A DNA stretch of 64,000 nt, from positions 411,186 to 475,185 of the forward strand of contig NZ_LOCN01000007.1 of assembly GCF_001574435.1 (NCBI RefSeq). Direction: 5' to 3'. Below the pieces are notes generated by a model. That model was not told the origin of the DNA. It did not search any database and saw only the letters and a list, made by a program, of their open reading frames with translations. The stretch's first letter is position 1; each line of letters starts with the position of its first letter. Positions 30,540 through 38,747 of the stretch are shown here, piece by piece. The translations under genes were made by a program, and so were the position numbers. The stretch comes from Moritella sp. JT01. GTDB taxonomy: Bacteria; Pseudomonadota; Gammaproteobacteria; Enterobacterales; Moritellaceae.

Positions 30540-31769
30540 TTATCTCGCTACTCGTGTTAATACTAATTCGCGCGCTTGCTCTAATACAGCTTGGTCATGG
30601 CGTAATGCCGATAAATTATCGGCTGTGGCCATCTCCACCATATTCGGTTCGATGACCATATTTGGACGTACCTTTTGCAATCCATTCACCACAATTTGGT
30701 CTTCAGCAGATAAGCCTTGTGTCACGATCCGCAGACCTTGCACTTTTTCACCCAGTGAAACACCACGGTATTGCAGTTTATTGTCAGCGCCGACAACTAA
30801 CACAAATTTGTTATTTAAGTCAGTACCTATGGCTTTATCGTCAATCAAAATACCATTGTAAGTTGCACTTCCCGCAATGCGTAATCGAGTAAATAGTCCC
30901 GGTAACAAATCATTGTCGAGATTAGCAAAGCGCGCTCTAACTCGGATCGTACCCGTGTTGCGGTTAACCGCATTATCAACAAAATCAATCACACCTGTAT
31001 GGGTAAAATCGCTTTCATTCGCCAGCGCCATAAATAACGGGTTACCGTCAGAACGTTGATCATTACGTTTATGCTGCGCCGTTAGCTGCACATATTTAAG
31101 GTAAGTCTGTTCATCAATATCAAAATAGGCATACATATGTGCGGTTGATACAAGACTGGTTAACTGTGTTTTTCCCGCGGTCACATAGTTACCCATCGTT
31201 ACGCTAGCATAAGAAACACGTCCAGAAATAGGCGCTTTAACATGGGTATAAGCAAGATCGAGTTCGGCACTCATTAGCGCGGCTTTAACCGAGGCGACTT
31301 CCGCCGTGGTTTGATGCATATTCGCTTGGCGAGTATCGATTAACTCTTCCGAAACGGCATTTTTCTTATATAATTTAAAAGCGCGTTGATAATCATTTTT
31401 CGCTAACTTCTCTGCCACTGTCGCACTGCTTAATTTCGCTTTTAAGCGCTGTACTTCTGCCGCAAAGACACTCGGATCGATTTTAAATAAAATAGCGCCT
31501 TTTTTCACTAAGGCCCCTTCATCAAAGTTCACTGAATTGATATAACCAGACACCCGAGGGATCAAAGTAACCTGTTCAGGCGCTTCTAAGCGACCAGTAA
31601 ACTCATCCCATTCCGTGACGGGCTCGTTTATCACCTTAGCAACACTCACTTTGGGTGCTGGTCTACTTTGGGCTTGGGATTGTGGCGATTGCTCACTACC
31701 ACATGCGGTTAATACCAGCGCTGTTAAGCTAGTGATCATGAATGTGCGGAATATATTGCTTGTTCTCAT
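30540..31769 (-). CDS. RND efflux periplasmic adaptor lipoprotein (AcrA/MexE type)
   Basis: This 409-residue membrane-fusion protein has a lipobox LVLTACG. Biotinyl-lipoyl halves follow (EAPEQVTLIPRVSGYINSVNF and later VKAPISGRVSYASVT), with an alpha-hairpin between them and then beta-barrel and membrane-proximal domains. It bridges the RND pump to an outer-membrane channel. I start at the ATG at 31769, directly before the signal peptide, rather than 11 codons upstream. It is the first gene of the two-gene operon. The divergent region in front carries two TetR-type operator palindromes. Confidence 0.93.
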   Translation of the reverse strand: MRTSNIFRTFMITSLTALVLTACGSEQSPQSQAQSRPAPKVSVAKVINEPVTEWDEFTGRLEAPEQVTLIPRVSGYINSVNFDEGALVKKGAILFKIDPSVFAAEVQRLKAKLSSATVAEKLAKNDYQRAFKLYKKNAVSEELIDTRQANMHQTTAEVASVKAALMSAELDLAYTHVKAPISGRVSYASVTMGNYVTAGKTQLTSLVSTAHMYAYFDIDEQTYLKYVQLTAQHKRNDQRSDGNPLFMALANESDFTHTGVIDFVDNAVNRNTGTIRVRARFANLDNDLLPGLFTRLRIAGSATYNGILIDDKAIGTDLNNKFVLVVGADNKLQYRGVSLGEKVQGLRIVTQGLSAEDQIVVNGLQKVRPNMVIEPNMVEMATADNLSALRHDQAVLEQARELVLTRVAR

Positions 31770-31870
31770 GTGATGGTGTCCCTTCGTTACACTGTTTTGC
31801 AATCAGCAAATCAAGATAATTAGTGTCAGTCGATATCGCGCTTATTGCACTGCATTGGTCTATAATTACA

Positions 31871-31906
31871 TACCGAACAGTACAAATTATTATGTACCGA
31901 TCGGTA
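31871..31906. promoter_or_regulatory. Two TetR-type operator palindromes
   Basis: A near-perfect palindrome TACCGATCGGTA (31895-31906, flanked by ATG and TGT) and a weaker copy TACCGAACAGTA (31871-31882) lie 24 bp apart between the divergent tetR and efflux genes. Their placement suggests repression of the pump, and probably of tetR itself. Confidence 0.7.
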
Positions 31907-32021
31907 TGTTATATAATTTTCAAATAGAGTCAATCGTTTTCGTCTGTAAAGACACTGGACAGAAGACAACACTCTGTCTATCCTATGCGCATAAATGAAG
32001 GTAATAAAAGGTCTAAAAAAT

Positions 32022-32627
32022 ATGTCTAAAACAAGTTGCGTTGGTCGCCCTAAAGGCTTCGATGTTGATGACGTCTTAGAAAAGGCATTAGCGGTATTTT
32101 GGGCTAAAGGTTATGAAGGTGCGTCACTCAGTGATCTCACACAAGCAATGGGGATCAACAAGCCAAGCCTGTATTCAACATTTGGTAATAAAGAAGAATT
32201 ATTCCTTAAAGCAGTTGATTTATATGAACAAAGACCTTGTGGTTATTTCCGTCCTGCATTAGAAGAAGCGACTGCCAAAGCGGTTATTGCAGCCATTCTC
32301 AATGGTGCGGCGCAAAGTTTAGCGGATCACAATAACCCACAAGGCTGCATGCTTATTCAAGGTGCGTTAACGGGGAGTGATGCCTGTAAATCAGTAAAAC
32401 AGGCATTAATTGATCGCCGCCGTAATCATCAAAACGAACTGAAAATACGCTTGGAAGTTGCCCAACAACAAGGAGATTTGACCACGGCGTACAGTGCAGA
32501 ATCACTTGCTCAATACTTAGCGACAATTATTCAGGGTATGACGATTCAGGCAACGAACTGCATCAGTGCAGCAGAATTACAGAACATCGCCGATCTCGCC
32601 TTCAGTCACTTCCCCGGATTAGAGTAA
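32022..32627 (+). CDS. TetR-family repressor of the RND pump
   Basis: This 201-residue protein has an N-terminal helix-turn-helix: VLEKALAVFWAKGYEGASLSDLTQAMGINKPSLYSTFGNKEELF. The helical C-terminal ligand domain includes NPQGCMLIQGALTG, a feature of the AcrR/YxaF-like subgroup. It probably binds the palindromes in the adjacent intergenic region and is released by pump substrates. I prefer the ATG at 32022 because AAAGG precedes it; an upstream in-frame ATG at 31995 has no ribosome site. Confidence 0.88.
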   Translation: MSKTSCVGRPKGFDVDDVLEKALAVFWAKGYEGASLSDLTQAMGINKPSLYSTFGNKEELFLKAVDLYEQRPCGYFRPALEEATAKAVIAAILNGAAQSLADHNNPQGCMLIQGALTGSDACKSVKQALIDRRRNHQNELKIRLEVAQQQGDLTTAYSAESLAQYLATIIQGMTIQATNCISAAELQNIADLAFSHFPGLE

Positions 32628-32749
32628 TTTATTCGACGAGAGTCGCGACAATAATACTTAATCACGATTTCGTATCGCGCGATCAGCGATACGCCTTCCC
32701 TCCCAATGTCTTATTCCACTCATTCGCTATTTTTCTATACCCGCTTTAT

Positions 32750-32773
32750 TTTTTGTTGTGACCACAACAAAAA
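32750..32773 (+). promoter_or_regulatory. Perfect inverted repeat overlapping the export-operon promoter
   Basis: Arms TTTTTGTTGTG and CACAACAAAAA (11 bp each) are separated by two bases. TTGTGA within it can serve as the -35, and TATAAT lies at 32778-32783 after 16 bases. This is a probable operator for the MarR protein encoded by the third gene of the operon. Confidence 0.7.
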
Positions 32774-32796
32774 GATGTATAATCAAACAACCTATT

Positions 32797-32814
32797 TAGT
32801 TGCATGGGCAACAA
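32797..32814 (+). promoter_or_regulatory. Second inverted repeat, just before the HlyD start
   Basis: GTTGC-ATGG-GCAAC (32799-32812) lies downstream of the predicted -10 and immediately before the ATG. It resembles MarR-family operator sites and could block transcription or initiation. Confidence 0.5.
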
Positions 32815-32816
32815 AA

Positions 32817-33866
32817 ATGAAACATATCGTTTATAAATCTATTATCTATACCGTTTTGGCTATTTCCATTGGCTTTTCTGCATTTTTAGTCACCTCTGAC
32901 AATATTCTTCCTTTTACGACTCAAGCGAGTTTGCATAAGAATGTGGCCAATATTGCGCCTGAAGTAACAGGTGTAATCACTCAAGTCTATGTCGAGAACG
33001 GCCAACACGTGCATACTGGCGAGCGTTTATTTTCCTTAGACAAAGCAGTGTATAAGGTAGCAGTGCGCCAAGCTGAAGCGGAACTACATTTGGCACAAGA
33101 GGCTAACTTGTCGAAGTTACAAACATTGACATCAGCGATGCAAACCCTAAGTCAACGTCAAGCCGAATCTAACAATGCACATACCAAATTACGACGTTAT
33201 CAATCACTGTTTAATAAAGGTCTTATTACTCAACAAGACGTTGAAGATGTACAACTCAATTTTAATCTGTCTAAAAGTGCAGTGGCGATTGCGAAGGCAG
33301 AGATCCAACGTATTAAATCCACGCTTTCAGAGAATAATAATACGGCTGAAATTGAGTTTGCCATTGCCAAACTCGATCAAGCCAAACTTGCGCTTGCTAA
33401 TACTGACGTGAAAGCCAAAAGCCAAGGTACAGTAAGTAATCTGCAATTGCAGGTGGGTAGTTATGTGGCAAAGGGCTCGGTGGCGTTATTTTTAGTCAAT
33501 GAGTCTAGTAGTTGGCTTAGCGCTGATTTTAATGAAAAAGGGATGAGCTTGCTCGGCTCTGGCACTAAAGTCGCGATCGTATTTGATGCTATCCCGGGGC
33601 AAGTATTTAATGGCACATTGTTAAATCAAGATAGCGCCATTTATGATGCCTCTAATTTAACAAATCAACTATCAACGGTGAAGAATGATAATCGTTGGAT
33701 CCGCGAACAACAAAAAATACGTACTCGTATACAAGTTGAAGGGATTGATACCGCATTAATGTCAGGCGCAAAAGCCAGTGTTATCGTACAAAATAGTAAT
33801 AGCCTGCTGTCCGCTATCGGTTACAGCTGGATCACCTTTGTTTCTTATTTTAGATATATTTATTAA
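32817..33866 (+). CDS. HlyD/EmrA-type membrane fusion protein
   Basis: This 349-residue protein has one N-terminal membrane anchor (SIIYTVLAISIGFSAFLV) followed by a biotinyl-lipoyl half (NIAPEVTGVITQVYVENGQHV), a long alpha-hairpin and the second lipoyl half (VKAKSQGTVSNLQLQVG). It carries substrates across the periplasm for the membrane partner encoded next. I choose the ATG at 32817, because an in-frame ATG at 32775 falls inside a good -10 box and would lie upstream of the predicted transcript start. The stop overlaps the next start (TAATG). This is the first gene of a three-gene operon. Confidence 0.85.
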   Translation: MKHIVYKSIIYTVLAISIGFSAFLVTSDNILPFTTQASLHKNVANIAPEVTGVITQVYVENGQHVHTGERLFSLDKAVYKVAVRQAEAELHLAQEANLSKLQTLTSAMQTLSQRQAESNNAHTKLRRYQSLFNKGLITQQDVEDVQLNFNLSKSAVAIAKAEIQRIKSTLSENNNTAEIEFAIAKLDQAKLALANTDVKAKSQGTVSNLQLQVGSYVAKGSVALFLVNESSSWLSADFNEKGMSLLGSGTKVAIVFDAIPGQVFNGTLLNQDSAIYDASNLTNQLSTVKNDNRWIREQQKIRTRIQVEGIDTALMSGAKASVIVQNSNSLLSAIGYSWITFVSYFRYIY

Positions 33867-34894
33867 TGCCTCAGTCACTCCAGCCGAAAAATAATCTGCA
33901 AGAGGCGCTGCGGATCACCTTCACAATTACCTTGTGTATGGTATTGGGTAAGATACTTAACTTTAATACCCCGGTTTATCTGGCTTTATATCCAACCATG
34001 TTAATTACTAAAGGTAGAGACTTCTCTTGGCTGGCGATGTCACGGACTCTCGCCCCCTCCCTTATATCGGCGGCACTTGCAGTCTTTGTCAGTGAGTTAT
34101 TTTATGGTCACCCCTTTATCGTTTGGACTATTAGTTTACTCTTTTTCGATCAGCTACGACGTAGGGCTGATACACCGATTAAATTAGCCAAAATGATACT
34201 ACCTTGTTTTCACTGGGTATTGATGGTGATATTTTCGCAAAGCGGTCATTTTGATATGCCAGATATGATCCGTGAGTGCTTTGCAGCAATGGCGATTGCG
34301 GCTGCAGTGACAAAATTGATGATTACTTTGTTTCCTGTACCTAAATTGGGTAAACTACCTCAGTTTAAACCCCAACCAGTAACGTACGGTCACCGATTGG
34401 TCTCTTTAGCGTTGATCGGCTCTGGTTTAGGCTTGTTGCTGATTGTGGATATGTTACCCGCGACGTTTTGCATGGTACCAGTGATTGCAGCAGCGATTCA
34501 GTTTGATCGCGGCACGTTCATTGAGCTTGTAGAGCAGCGTTTTATCACTCAAATTGCAGGTTGTGCTATTGCTGGTATATTTATATTTCTAATGGCAGGC
34601 CATCAAAGTACGCTCGGATTTTATGCATTATCGCTTGGTAGCATTATATTTATACTGACTCGCAGTATGCTATCAACAACCGGGTTTACCAGTGGTGTTC
34701 ATGCCGATACGTTATTAGCGACGATACTGCCAATCCAACTTTATATGGGCAACAATAGCTTTGGTTTAGACAATACGTTTTTACGTGCGTGGCAACTCTT
34801 TATCACGTTGACTATCTTATTTATTGGTTATCGGTTAACCATTTCACGAGACAAACATGAGCAAGAAAATTACCCTAATCCCAGAACTGAATGA
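33866..34894 (+). CDS. DUF2955/FUSC-like aromatic compound exporter subunit
   Basis: This 342-residue integral membrane protein has about ten helices in two blocks. The N-terminal part (ITLCMVLGKILNFNTPVYLALYPTMLI) matches DUF2955 proteins, relatives of the FUSC/AaeB transporters that pump aromatic acids and usually pair with a HlyD protein. The substrate is unknown. It overlaps the HlyD gene by one base and the MarR gene by 38 bases, so the three proteins are produced together. Confidence 0.82.
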   Translation: MPQSLQPKNNLQEALRITFTITLCMVLGKILNFNTPVYLALYPTMLITKGRDFSWLAMSRTLAPSLISAALAVFVSELFYGHPFIVWTISLLFFDQLRRRADTPIKLAKMILPCFHWVLMVIFSQSGHFDMPDMIRECFAAMAIAAAVTKLMITLFPVPKLGKLPQFKPQPVTYGHRLVSLALIGSGLGLLLIVDMLPATFCMVPVIAAAIQFDRGTFIELVEQRFITQIAGCAIAGIFIFLMAGHQSTLGFYALSLGSIIFILTRSMLSTTGFTSGVHADTLLATILPIQLYMGNNSFGLDNTFLRAWQLFITLTILFIGYRLTISRDKHEQENYPNPRTE

Positions 34895-35312
34895 GAACGT
34901 AGCCTTTATGATGGGACTCGCTTATAAGCAGTTCCGCACAATTACGAATCAAAAACTCAACTCCGAATTTGATATAACACTAGAGATGTTAGGCGCGTTG
35001 CGGGTATTAGATTATCTGGGTAAAATTCCGCAACAAACCCTATCAACAGCACTGCACCGAGAACGCTCGGTAACCAAACGTTTGGTTGATAACTGCATTA
35101 AACGCGGGCTTATTGAAGTACATAAAAGTGATATAAATAAAAAAGCCCGCTATCTCGCCCTTACTGCCGACGGCCTCACTACCAAAACAAATGCAGATAT
35201 TATGCTGCATGCGTCAATTGCAGAATTCTACTCACCACTAAGCAGTAATGAATGCGATCAGTTGCTGTCCATATGCAAAAAATTGGTACAAGAAGGTGTG
35301 TGCATTGAGTAA
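34857..35312 (+). CDS. MarR-family regulator of the export operon
   Basis: This 151-residue winged-helix protein has the MarR layout, with recognition region STALHRERSVTKRLVDNCIKRGLIEVHKSDINKKARYLALT. It overlaps the transporter gene by 38 bases, a sign of strict co-expression. The likely targets are the two inverted repeats before the HlyD gene, giving negative autoregulation lifted by an exported aromatic ligand. This is inference from placement. It lacks the OhrR cysteine pattern. Confidence 0.83.
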   Translation: MSKKITLIPELNENVAFMMGLAYKQFRTITNQKLNSEFDITLEMLGALRVLDYLGKIPQQTLSTALHRERSVTKRLVDNCIKRGLIEVHKSDINKKARYLALTADGLTTKTNADIMLHASIAEFYSPLSSNECDQLLSICKKLVQEGVCIE

Positions 35313-35500
35313 CTCAACACTTACACTGATCTTATATGTATCAATACATTATCCTGCTACTATTACGCTGTAATAACAACTATCTACATATACAAAACTT
35401 GCCCTTTAGAAGTGAATCGTGCTCGCAGCTCTCACTCTGAAACGAGTACCTTAAGATAGTTTGGTTATAAAACGAAAAGACATATTTAAAGGGATATAAA

Positions 35501-36319
35501 ATGAATACGTTTACGATTGACAATAAAACAATGCACTATATCGACAAGGGTCAAGGCCCTGTGCTTATTTTGGGTCACAGTTATTTGTGGGATAGTGAAA
35601 TGTGGGCGCCGCAGCTTGATGCACTAAGCCAACATTATCGCTGCATTGTTCCTGACTTATGGGGTCATGGTAAATCGGACGACGCGCCAGAAAAAACAAT
35701 CCGCCTGCAAGATTACGCACGCGATGTACTGGCGTTGATGGATCACTTAGCTATTAATGATTTTTCTATTATTGGTCTGTCTATTGGCGGTATGTGGGGA
35801 GCTGAATTAACTATTATTGCTCCAGAACGTGTTAAATCATTAGTATTAATGGATAGCTTCGTCGGACTTGAGTCTGACGTTATGCGTACCAAATACTTAG
35901 GCATGCTTAGTGCAATTGATGACGCACAACAGGTGCCGGCACCATTGGTAGATATCATTACGCCAATGTTCTTTGCGCAAAATGCAGCAGAAGTAAACCC
36001 AGAGTTAGTCGCAAAATTGCGTAACTACCTTGTTAGCTTGGAAGGTGAACGCGCTACACAAATCACGAGAATGGGTCGCATGTTTATTACACGTCGTGAT
36101 GCATTTGAAGATATCGAAAAATTTGCGTTACCAACATTGATTATTGTTGGTGAGCAAGATACTGCTCGCCCGCCATTAGAATCGCTACTGATGCAAGATG
36201 TGATATCGGGTAGTGAATTGCTTATAGTGAAAGACGCTGGACATATTTCGAACCTTGAACAACCAGCTGTCATTACAGCAAAATTGTTAAGCTTTATGGA
36301 AAGCGTACACGCCGCATAA
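35501..36319 (+). CDS. Alpha/beta hydrolase (enol-lactonase/esterase-like)
   Basis: This 272-residue hydrolase resembles 3-oxoadipate enol-lactonases and related esterases. It has an oxyanion HSYLWDSEMW, GHGKSD, a nucleophile elbow GLSIGG with Ser94, an acid in VGEQDTARP and the histidine in DAGHISNLEQP. The lid is helical. No beta-ketoadipate pathway genes surround it, so the substrate is open. GGGATA precedes the ATG. It stands alone after the export operon. Confidence 0.82.
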   Translation: MNTFTIDNKTMHYIDKGQGPVLILGHSYLWDSEMWAPQLDALSQHYRCIVPDLWGHGKSDDAPEKTIRLQDYARDVLALMDHLAINDFSIIGLSIGGMWGAELTIIAPERVKSLVLMDSFVGLESDVMRTKYLGMLSAIDDAQQVPAPLVDIITPMFFAQNAAEVNPELVAKLRNYLVSLEGERATQITRMGRMFITRRDAFEDIEKFALPTLIIVGEQDTARPPLESLLMQDVISGSELLIVKDAGHISNLEQPAVITAKLLSFMESVHAA

Positions 36320-36400
36320 TTTGAACCAAATCGGTGATAATGAAGAAGCAAGCACATAGTTAATGTGCTTGTCATAGCTAATATCCTAAGGCCCCTATAA

Positions 36401-36571
36401 TTAATAGCCAGTGCAGCTACGACCGCAAACGGCAACAATCTCGTGGTCAATCATCACCTCGGCACTACCATCCGCAGAATATTTAACGTTAAACCGCGCC
36501 GAAAGCTCCTTTAACTTAGCTGCATCTAAACGTTGCAGCTCCGTTTTTATTGCATTCAATAAATTTTCCAT
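36401..36571 (-). CDS. Small peptide with C-terminal Cys motif, 56 residues
   Basis: The frame starts at ATG 36571 with AGGA eight bases upstream. The sequence opens with an amphipathic helix (MENLLNAIKTELQRLDAAKL), continues polar, and ends IVAVCGRSCTGY with two cysteines. The leader-then-Cys layout is like some peptide-natural-product precursors, but I see no maturation enzyme beside it. The family is unknown. It is convergent with the hydrolase gene. Confidence 0.5.
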   Translation of the reverse strand: MENLLNAIKTELQRLDAAKLKELSARFNVKYSADGSAEVMIDHEIVAVCGRSCTGY

Positions 36572-36753
36572 TTCATACGTCCTATTTGAGTTTATATTGG
36601 TATTAATTGTGTTTTTAGAATGTTAACAGTCAATTCTTGAGGGTAATTTTGATGTCTTGCTTTTACTGATATCACCGCGCCAATAACCTTGATGACTCCC
36701 ACAACTAAAAACGTATGTAAAGTCTGCCCTACTTCACGTCAGTGCGATGGAAG

Positions 36754-37116
36754 TCATTTTTTTATTTCACTTATTTCATAAATTGGAATGGGGTGTCGAG
36801 CTATAAAAAAGGTGAATCGACTATCATCACCCATAATATAATTACCACTTGGTTTCGATAATTTATCAACACAGCCCAAATTGGATAACGGTCTTACTTT
36901 GCAATTATCATCATCATCACGCTCTAAGATTAGAACAGGAAAGATAGTATCAGGGAATGTAGTCAGGCTTACTCCACCAACTTTGTTTCTACATTTCGGA
37001 TCGAGCAATAGAAATTTATCTTCAACTTCTGACATAATATTGCAGTCATTATTTTTTGTCGTGCGTAACACTGACACTATCAATGCTTTGTATGATTTAA
37101 TTAATTCAACGTCCAT
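36754..37116 (-). CDS. Hypothetical protein, 120 residues
   Basis: This cytoplasmic protein starts at ATG 37116 with a strong GGGGGTG just upstream. It has four cysteines spread through the sequence and an acidic patch (ERDDDDN). There is no membrane segment, signal peptide or known motif. A 39-residue frame ends 21 bases upstream on the same strand, which may make a two-gene unit. The surrounding DNA is AT-rich and sparse in known genes, as in an accessory region. Confidence 0.5.
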   Translation of the reverse strand: MDVELIKSYKALIVSVLRTTKNNDCNIMSEVEDKFLLLDPKCRNKVGGVSLTTFPDTIFPVLILERDDDDNCKVRPLSNLGCVDKLSKPSGNYIMGDDSRFTFFIARHPIPIYEISEIKK

Positions 37117-37137
37117 GTATCACCCCCACTTATTTAT

Positions 37138-37257
37138 TCATTGAAGATTCAATAAACAGTTCTTGAGCGTACTTGCCAGTGCGAATAGAACACTGCTTTG
37201 CATAACCATATAGCCGCCAACACTACAGCTTTTATAGTAGTAACCAGGTAATTCCAT
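37138..37257 (-). CDS. Possible 39-residue peptide upstream of the 120-residue protein
   Basis: A short frame starts at ATG 37257, with AAGGA ten bases upstream. It encodes MELPGYYYKSCSVGGYMVMQ and a moderately hydrophobic C-terminus ending CLLNLQ. It could be a leader peptide for the following gene or a free small protein. The length is too short for coding statistics, so confidence is low. Confidence 0.3.
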   Translation of the reverse strand: MELPGYYYKSCSVGGYMVMQSSVLFALASTLKNCLLNLQ

Positions 37258-37291
37258 GTTAAATATATCCTTCCATTGATCTATTTACTAA

Positions 37292-37330
37292 ATAAGAGCC
37301 TCAGGTTTCATTTATGTCTGGGGTTCTTAT
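37292..37330. terminator. Imperfect hairpin
   Basis: ATAAGAGCCTCAG pairs with CTGGGGTTCTTAT with two mismatches. It lies in a divergent region, so it may be a regulatory structure rather than a terminator. Confidence 0.35.
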
Positions 37331-37463
37331 CAGTCCTCTATGCTTTCACAACTAAGCGACTTTCCATTACATGAAAATATATTGATTCAGTATGCTTTTT
37401 AAGTCATAAAATATAGCCGCATCTATATTAATCATTTTTTACATTAACAAAATGGTATATTAA

Positions 37464-37550
37464 AAGATTGTTAACCAAGATTGTTGGGTGTATAGTAAAA
37501 TTATGAAATGGTCTATAAAATACATACACTTAGATACAACTAAGATGGTT
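37464..37550 (+). promoter_or_regulatory. Direct repeats AAGATTGTT, candidate LytTR operator
   Basis: AAGATTGTT occurs at 37464-37472 and 37477-37485 (13-bp period), and AAGATGGTT at 37542-37550, all before the operon that encodes a LytTR regulator. LytTR proteins bind pairs of short direct repeats. The link is inferred from placement. Confidence 0.4.
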
Positions 37551-37580
37551 AATCCCATTAACAAAAGTTGAAAATTTAAA

Positions 37581-38747
37581 ATGAATTTAGTTAACAAAAA
37601 AGCACGACTGTTACATGACTTCCGAAATATGTGTCGACTTGCAGTATTATTTTTACTGGGCCTATCGCTACCCTGCTCCGCCCTAGCAAGAGAATCAACA
37701 GAAAGTTTCACTGTTGGTATCATTCTTGGTCAAAAAAACAATCTGACTAGCACATCAAATAATGAAAAAATGTGTATTCTAAAATATGTCACTGACAATT
37801 ACAGTCAGATGGGTAAGAAGGTAAACTTTATATTTGTAGAAAATTTTCGAACGGTGGTAGGGACTGCTAAGGCCGCTTTATCACTGATAGAATCAAATGT
37901 TGATTTAGTTTTAATTCCACTTATTTCACGTGAGGCAATTATTGCGAGTAGAATATTTACGGAAGCTAAAATTCCTTTTGTTACTACCGCAACCTCTGTA
38001 TCAATCATTGCGAAGAACAGCTATGGTCTATCTACAATGCCTTCAAATCAGCATCAAGCCAATCTACTTGCCGATTTGTATCAAAAGGAATATCCCGATA
38101 GTAAGATCCACGTGGTTACCAACAGCTCAAACGAATCCTCGAAATCAATTTCGAAGATTTTTAGCGCGAGGATACTTACCGACAACCCAAATGCAGAGAT
38201 TATTCAACACTCCTTTACTCGCCAAAATATCAAAGGAATAGCTTCACAGATTGAAGATGGTGAGGTTGTTTCCGCTTTCCTATATAATCCAGATATTGCT
38301 ATTTTATATATAGCCCTTAGCCAAAGAGATAAAAAAATTCACATATTGGGTCCAGACTCAATTGGAGCTAGAAAAGAGTTTTTTAGCATTATCGGAACGA
38401 CTTCAGATAAAGTCACACTTCAATACTTAAAAAATTGGGATCACACAGTAAAAGGGCCAAACAAGAAAAGATTTATCCCTATATTTAAAACTTACTGCGG
38501 TGAAAAACAAAGCACATTTCTTACTGCGTATTCATTTGATTTAATAAATTTTGTTTTGTCTGAGATGGATAACCTAAAGAAAGCAGATAGCCCTATGTCC
38601 ATAATCAAAATTCTTAAAAACAGTGATTATGTAACCGTTATGGATGGACAAAAATTTAATTTTGATAAGAACGGATATAATAAAAAGAATATGTACATTT
38701 ATCATGTTAAGGATAGTCAGGCTAAATTAGATGATTTGTTAAAATGA
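37581..38747 (+). CDS. Periplasmic ligand-binding protein (Leu/Ile/Val-binding type fold)
   Basis: This 388-residue protein has an N-terminal signal sequence (LAVLFLLGLSLPCSALA). The two-lobed type I periplasmic binding fold follows: FTVGIILGQKNN, then VDLVLIPLISREAIIASRIFTEAKIPFVTTATS, typical of Peripla_BP_6 proteins. There are no ABC transporter genes nearby. Instead its last bases overlap (ATGA) the start of a membrane-anchored LytTR regulator. It is therefore more likely a sensor subunit passing ligand state to that regulator than a transport component. This is an inference from gene order. Confidence 0.7.
   Translation: MNLVNKKARLLHDFRNMCRLAVLFLLGLSLPCSALARESTESFTVGIILGQKNNLTSTSNNEKMCILKYVTDNYSQMGKKVNFIFVENFRTVVGTAKAALSLIESNVDLVLIPLISREAIIASRIFTEAKIPFVTTATSVSIIAKNSYGLSTMPSNQHQANLLADLYQKEYPDSKIHVVTNSSNESSKSISKIFSARILTDNPNAEIIQHSFTRQNIKGIASQIEDGEVVSAFLYNPDIAILYIALSQRDKKIHILGPDSIGARKEFFSIIGTTSDKVTLQYLKNWDHTVKGPNKKRFIPIFKTYCGEKQSTFLTAYSFDLINFVLSEMDNLKKADSPMSIIKILKNSDYVTVMDGQKFNFDKNGYNKKNMYIYHVKDSQAKLDDLLK

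Larger units (their letters stand above)
37258..37580. other. Intergenic region with hairpin and direct repeats
   Basis: This 323-base AT-rich divergent stretch has no further gene. It contains the imperfect hairpin at 37292-37330 and three copies of a nine-base motif close to the operon start, listed separately. Confidence 0.5.

Noticed and set aside
32775-32816. Upstream ATG start of the HlyD protein at 32775
   Set aside because: This ATG lies against the TATAAT -10 box and would be upstream of the predicted transcript start.
36025-36450. 141-codon minus-strand frame across the end of the hydrolase gene
   Set aside because: It is antisense to a clear alpha/beta hydrolase with intact catalytic motifs and has no coding character.
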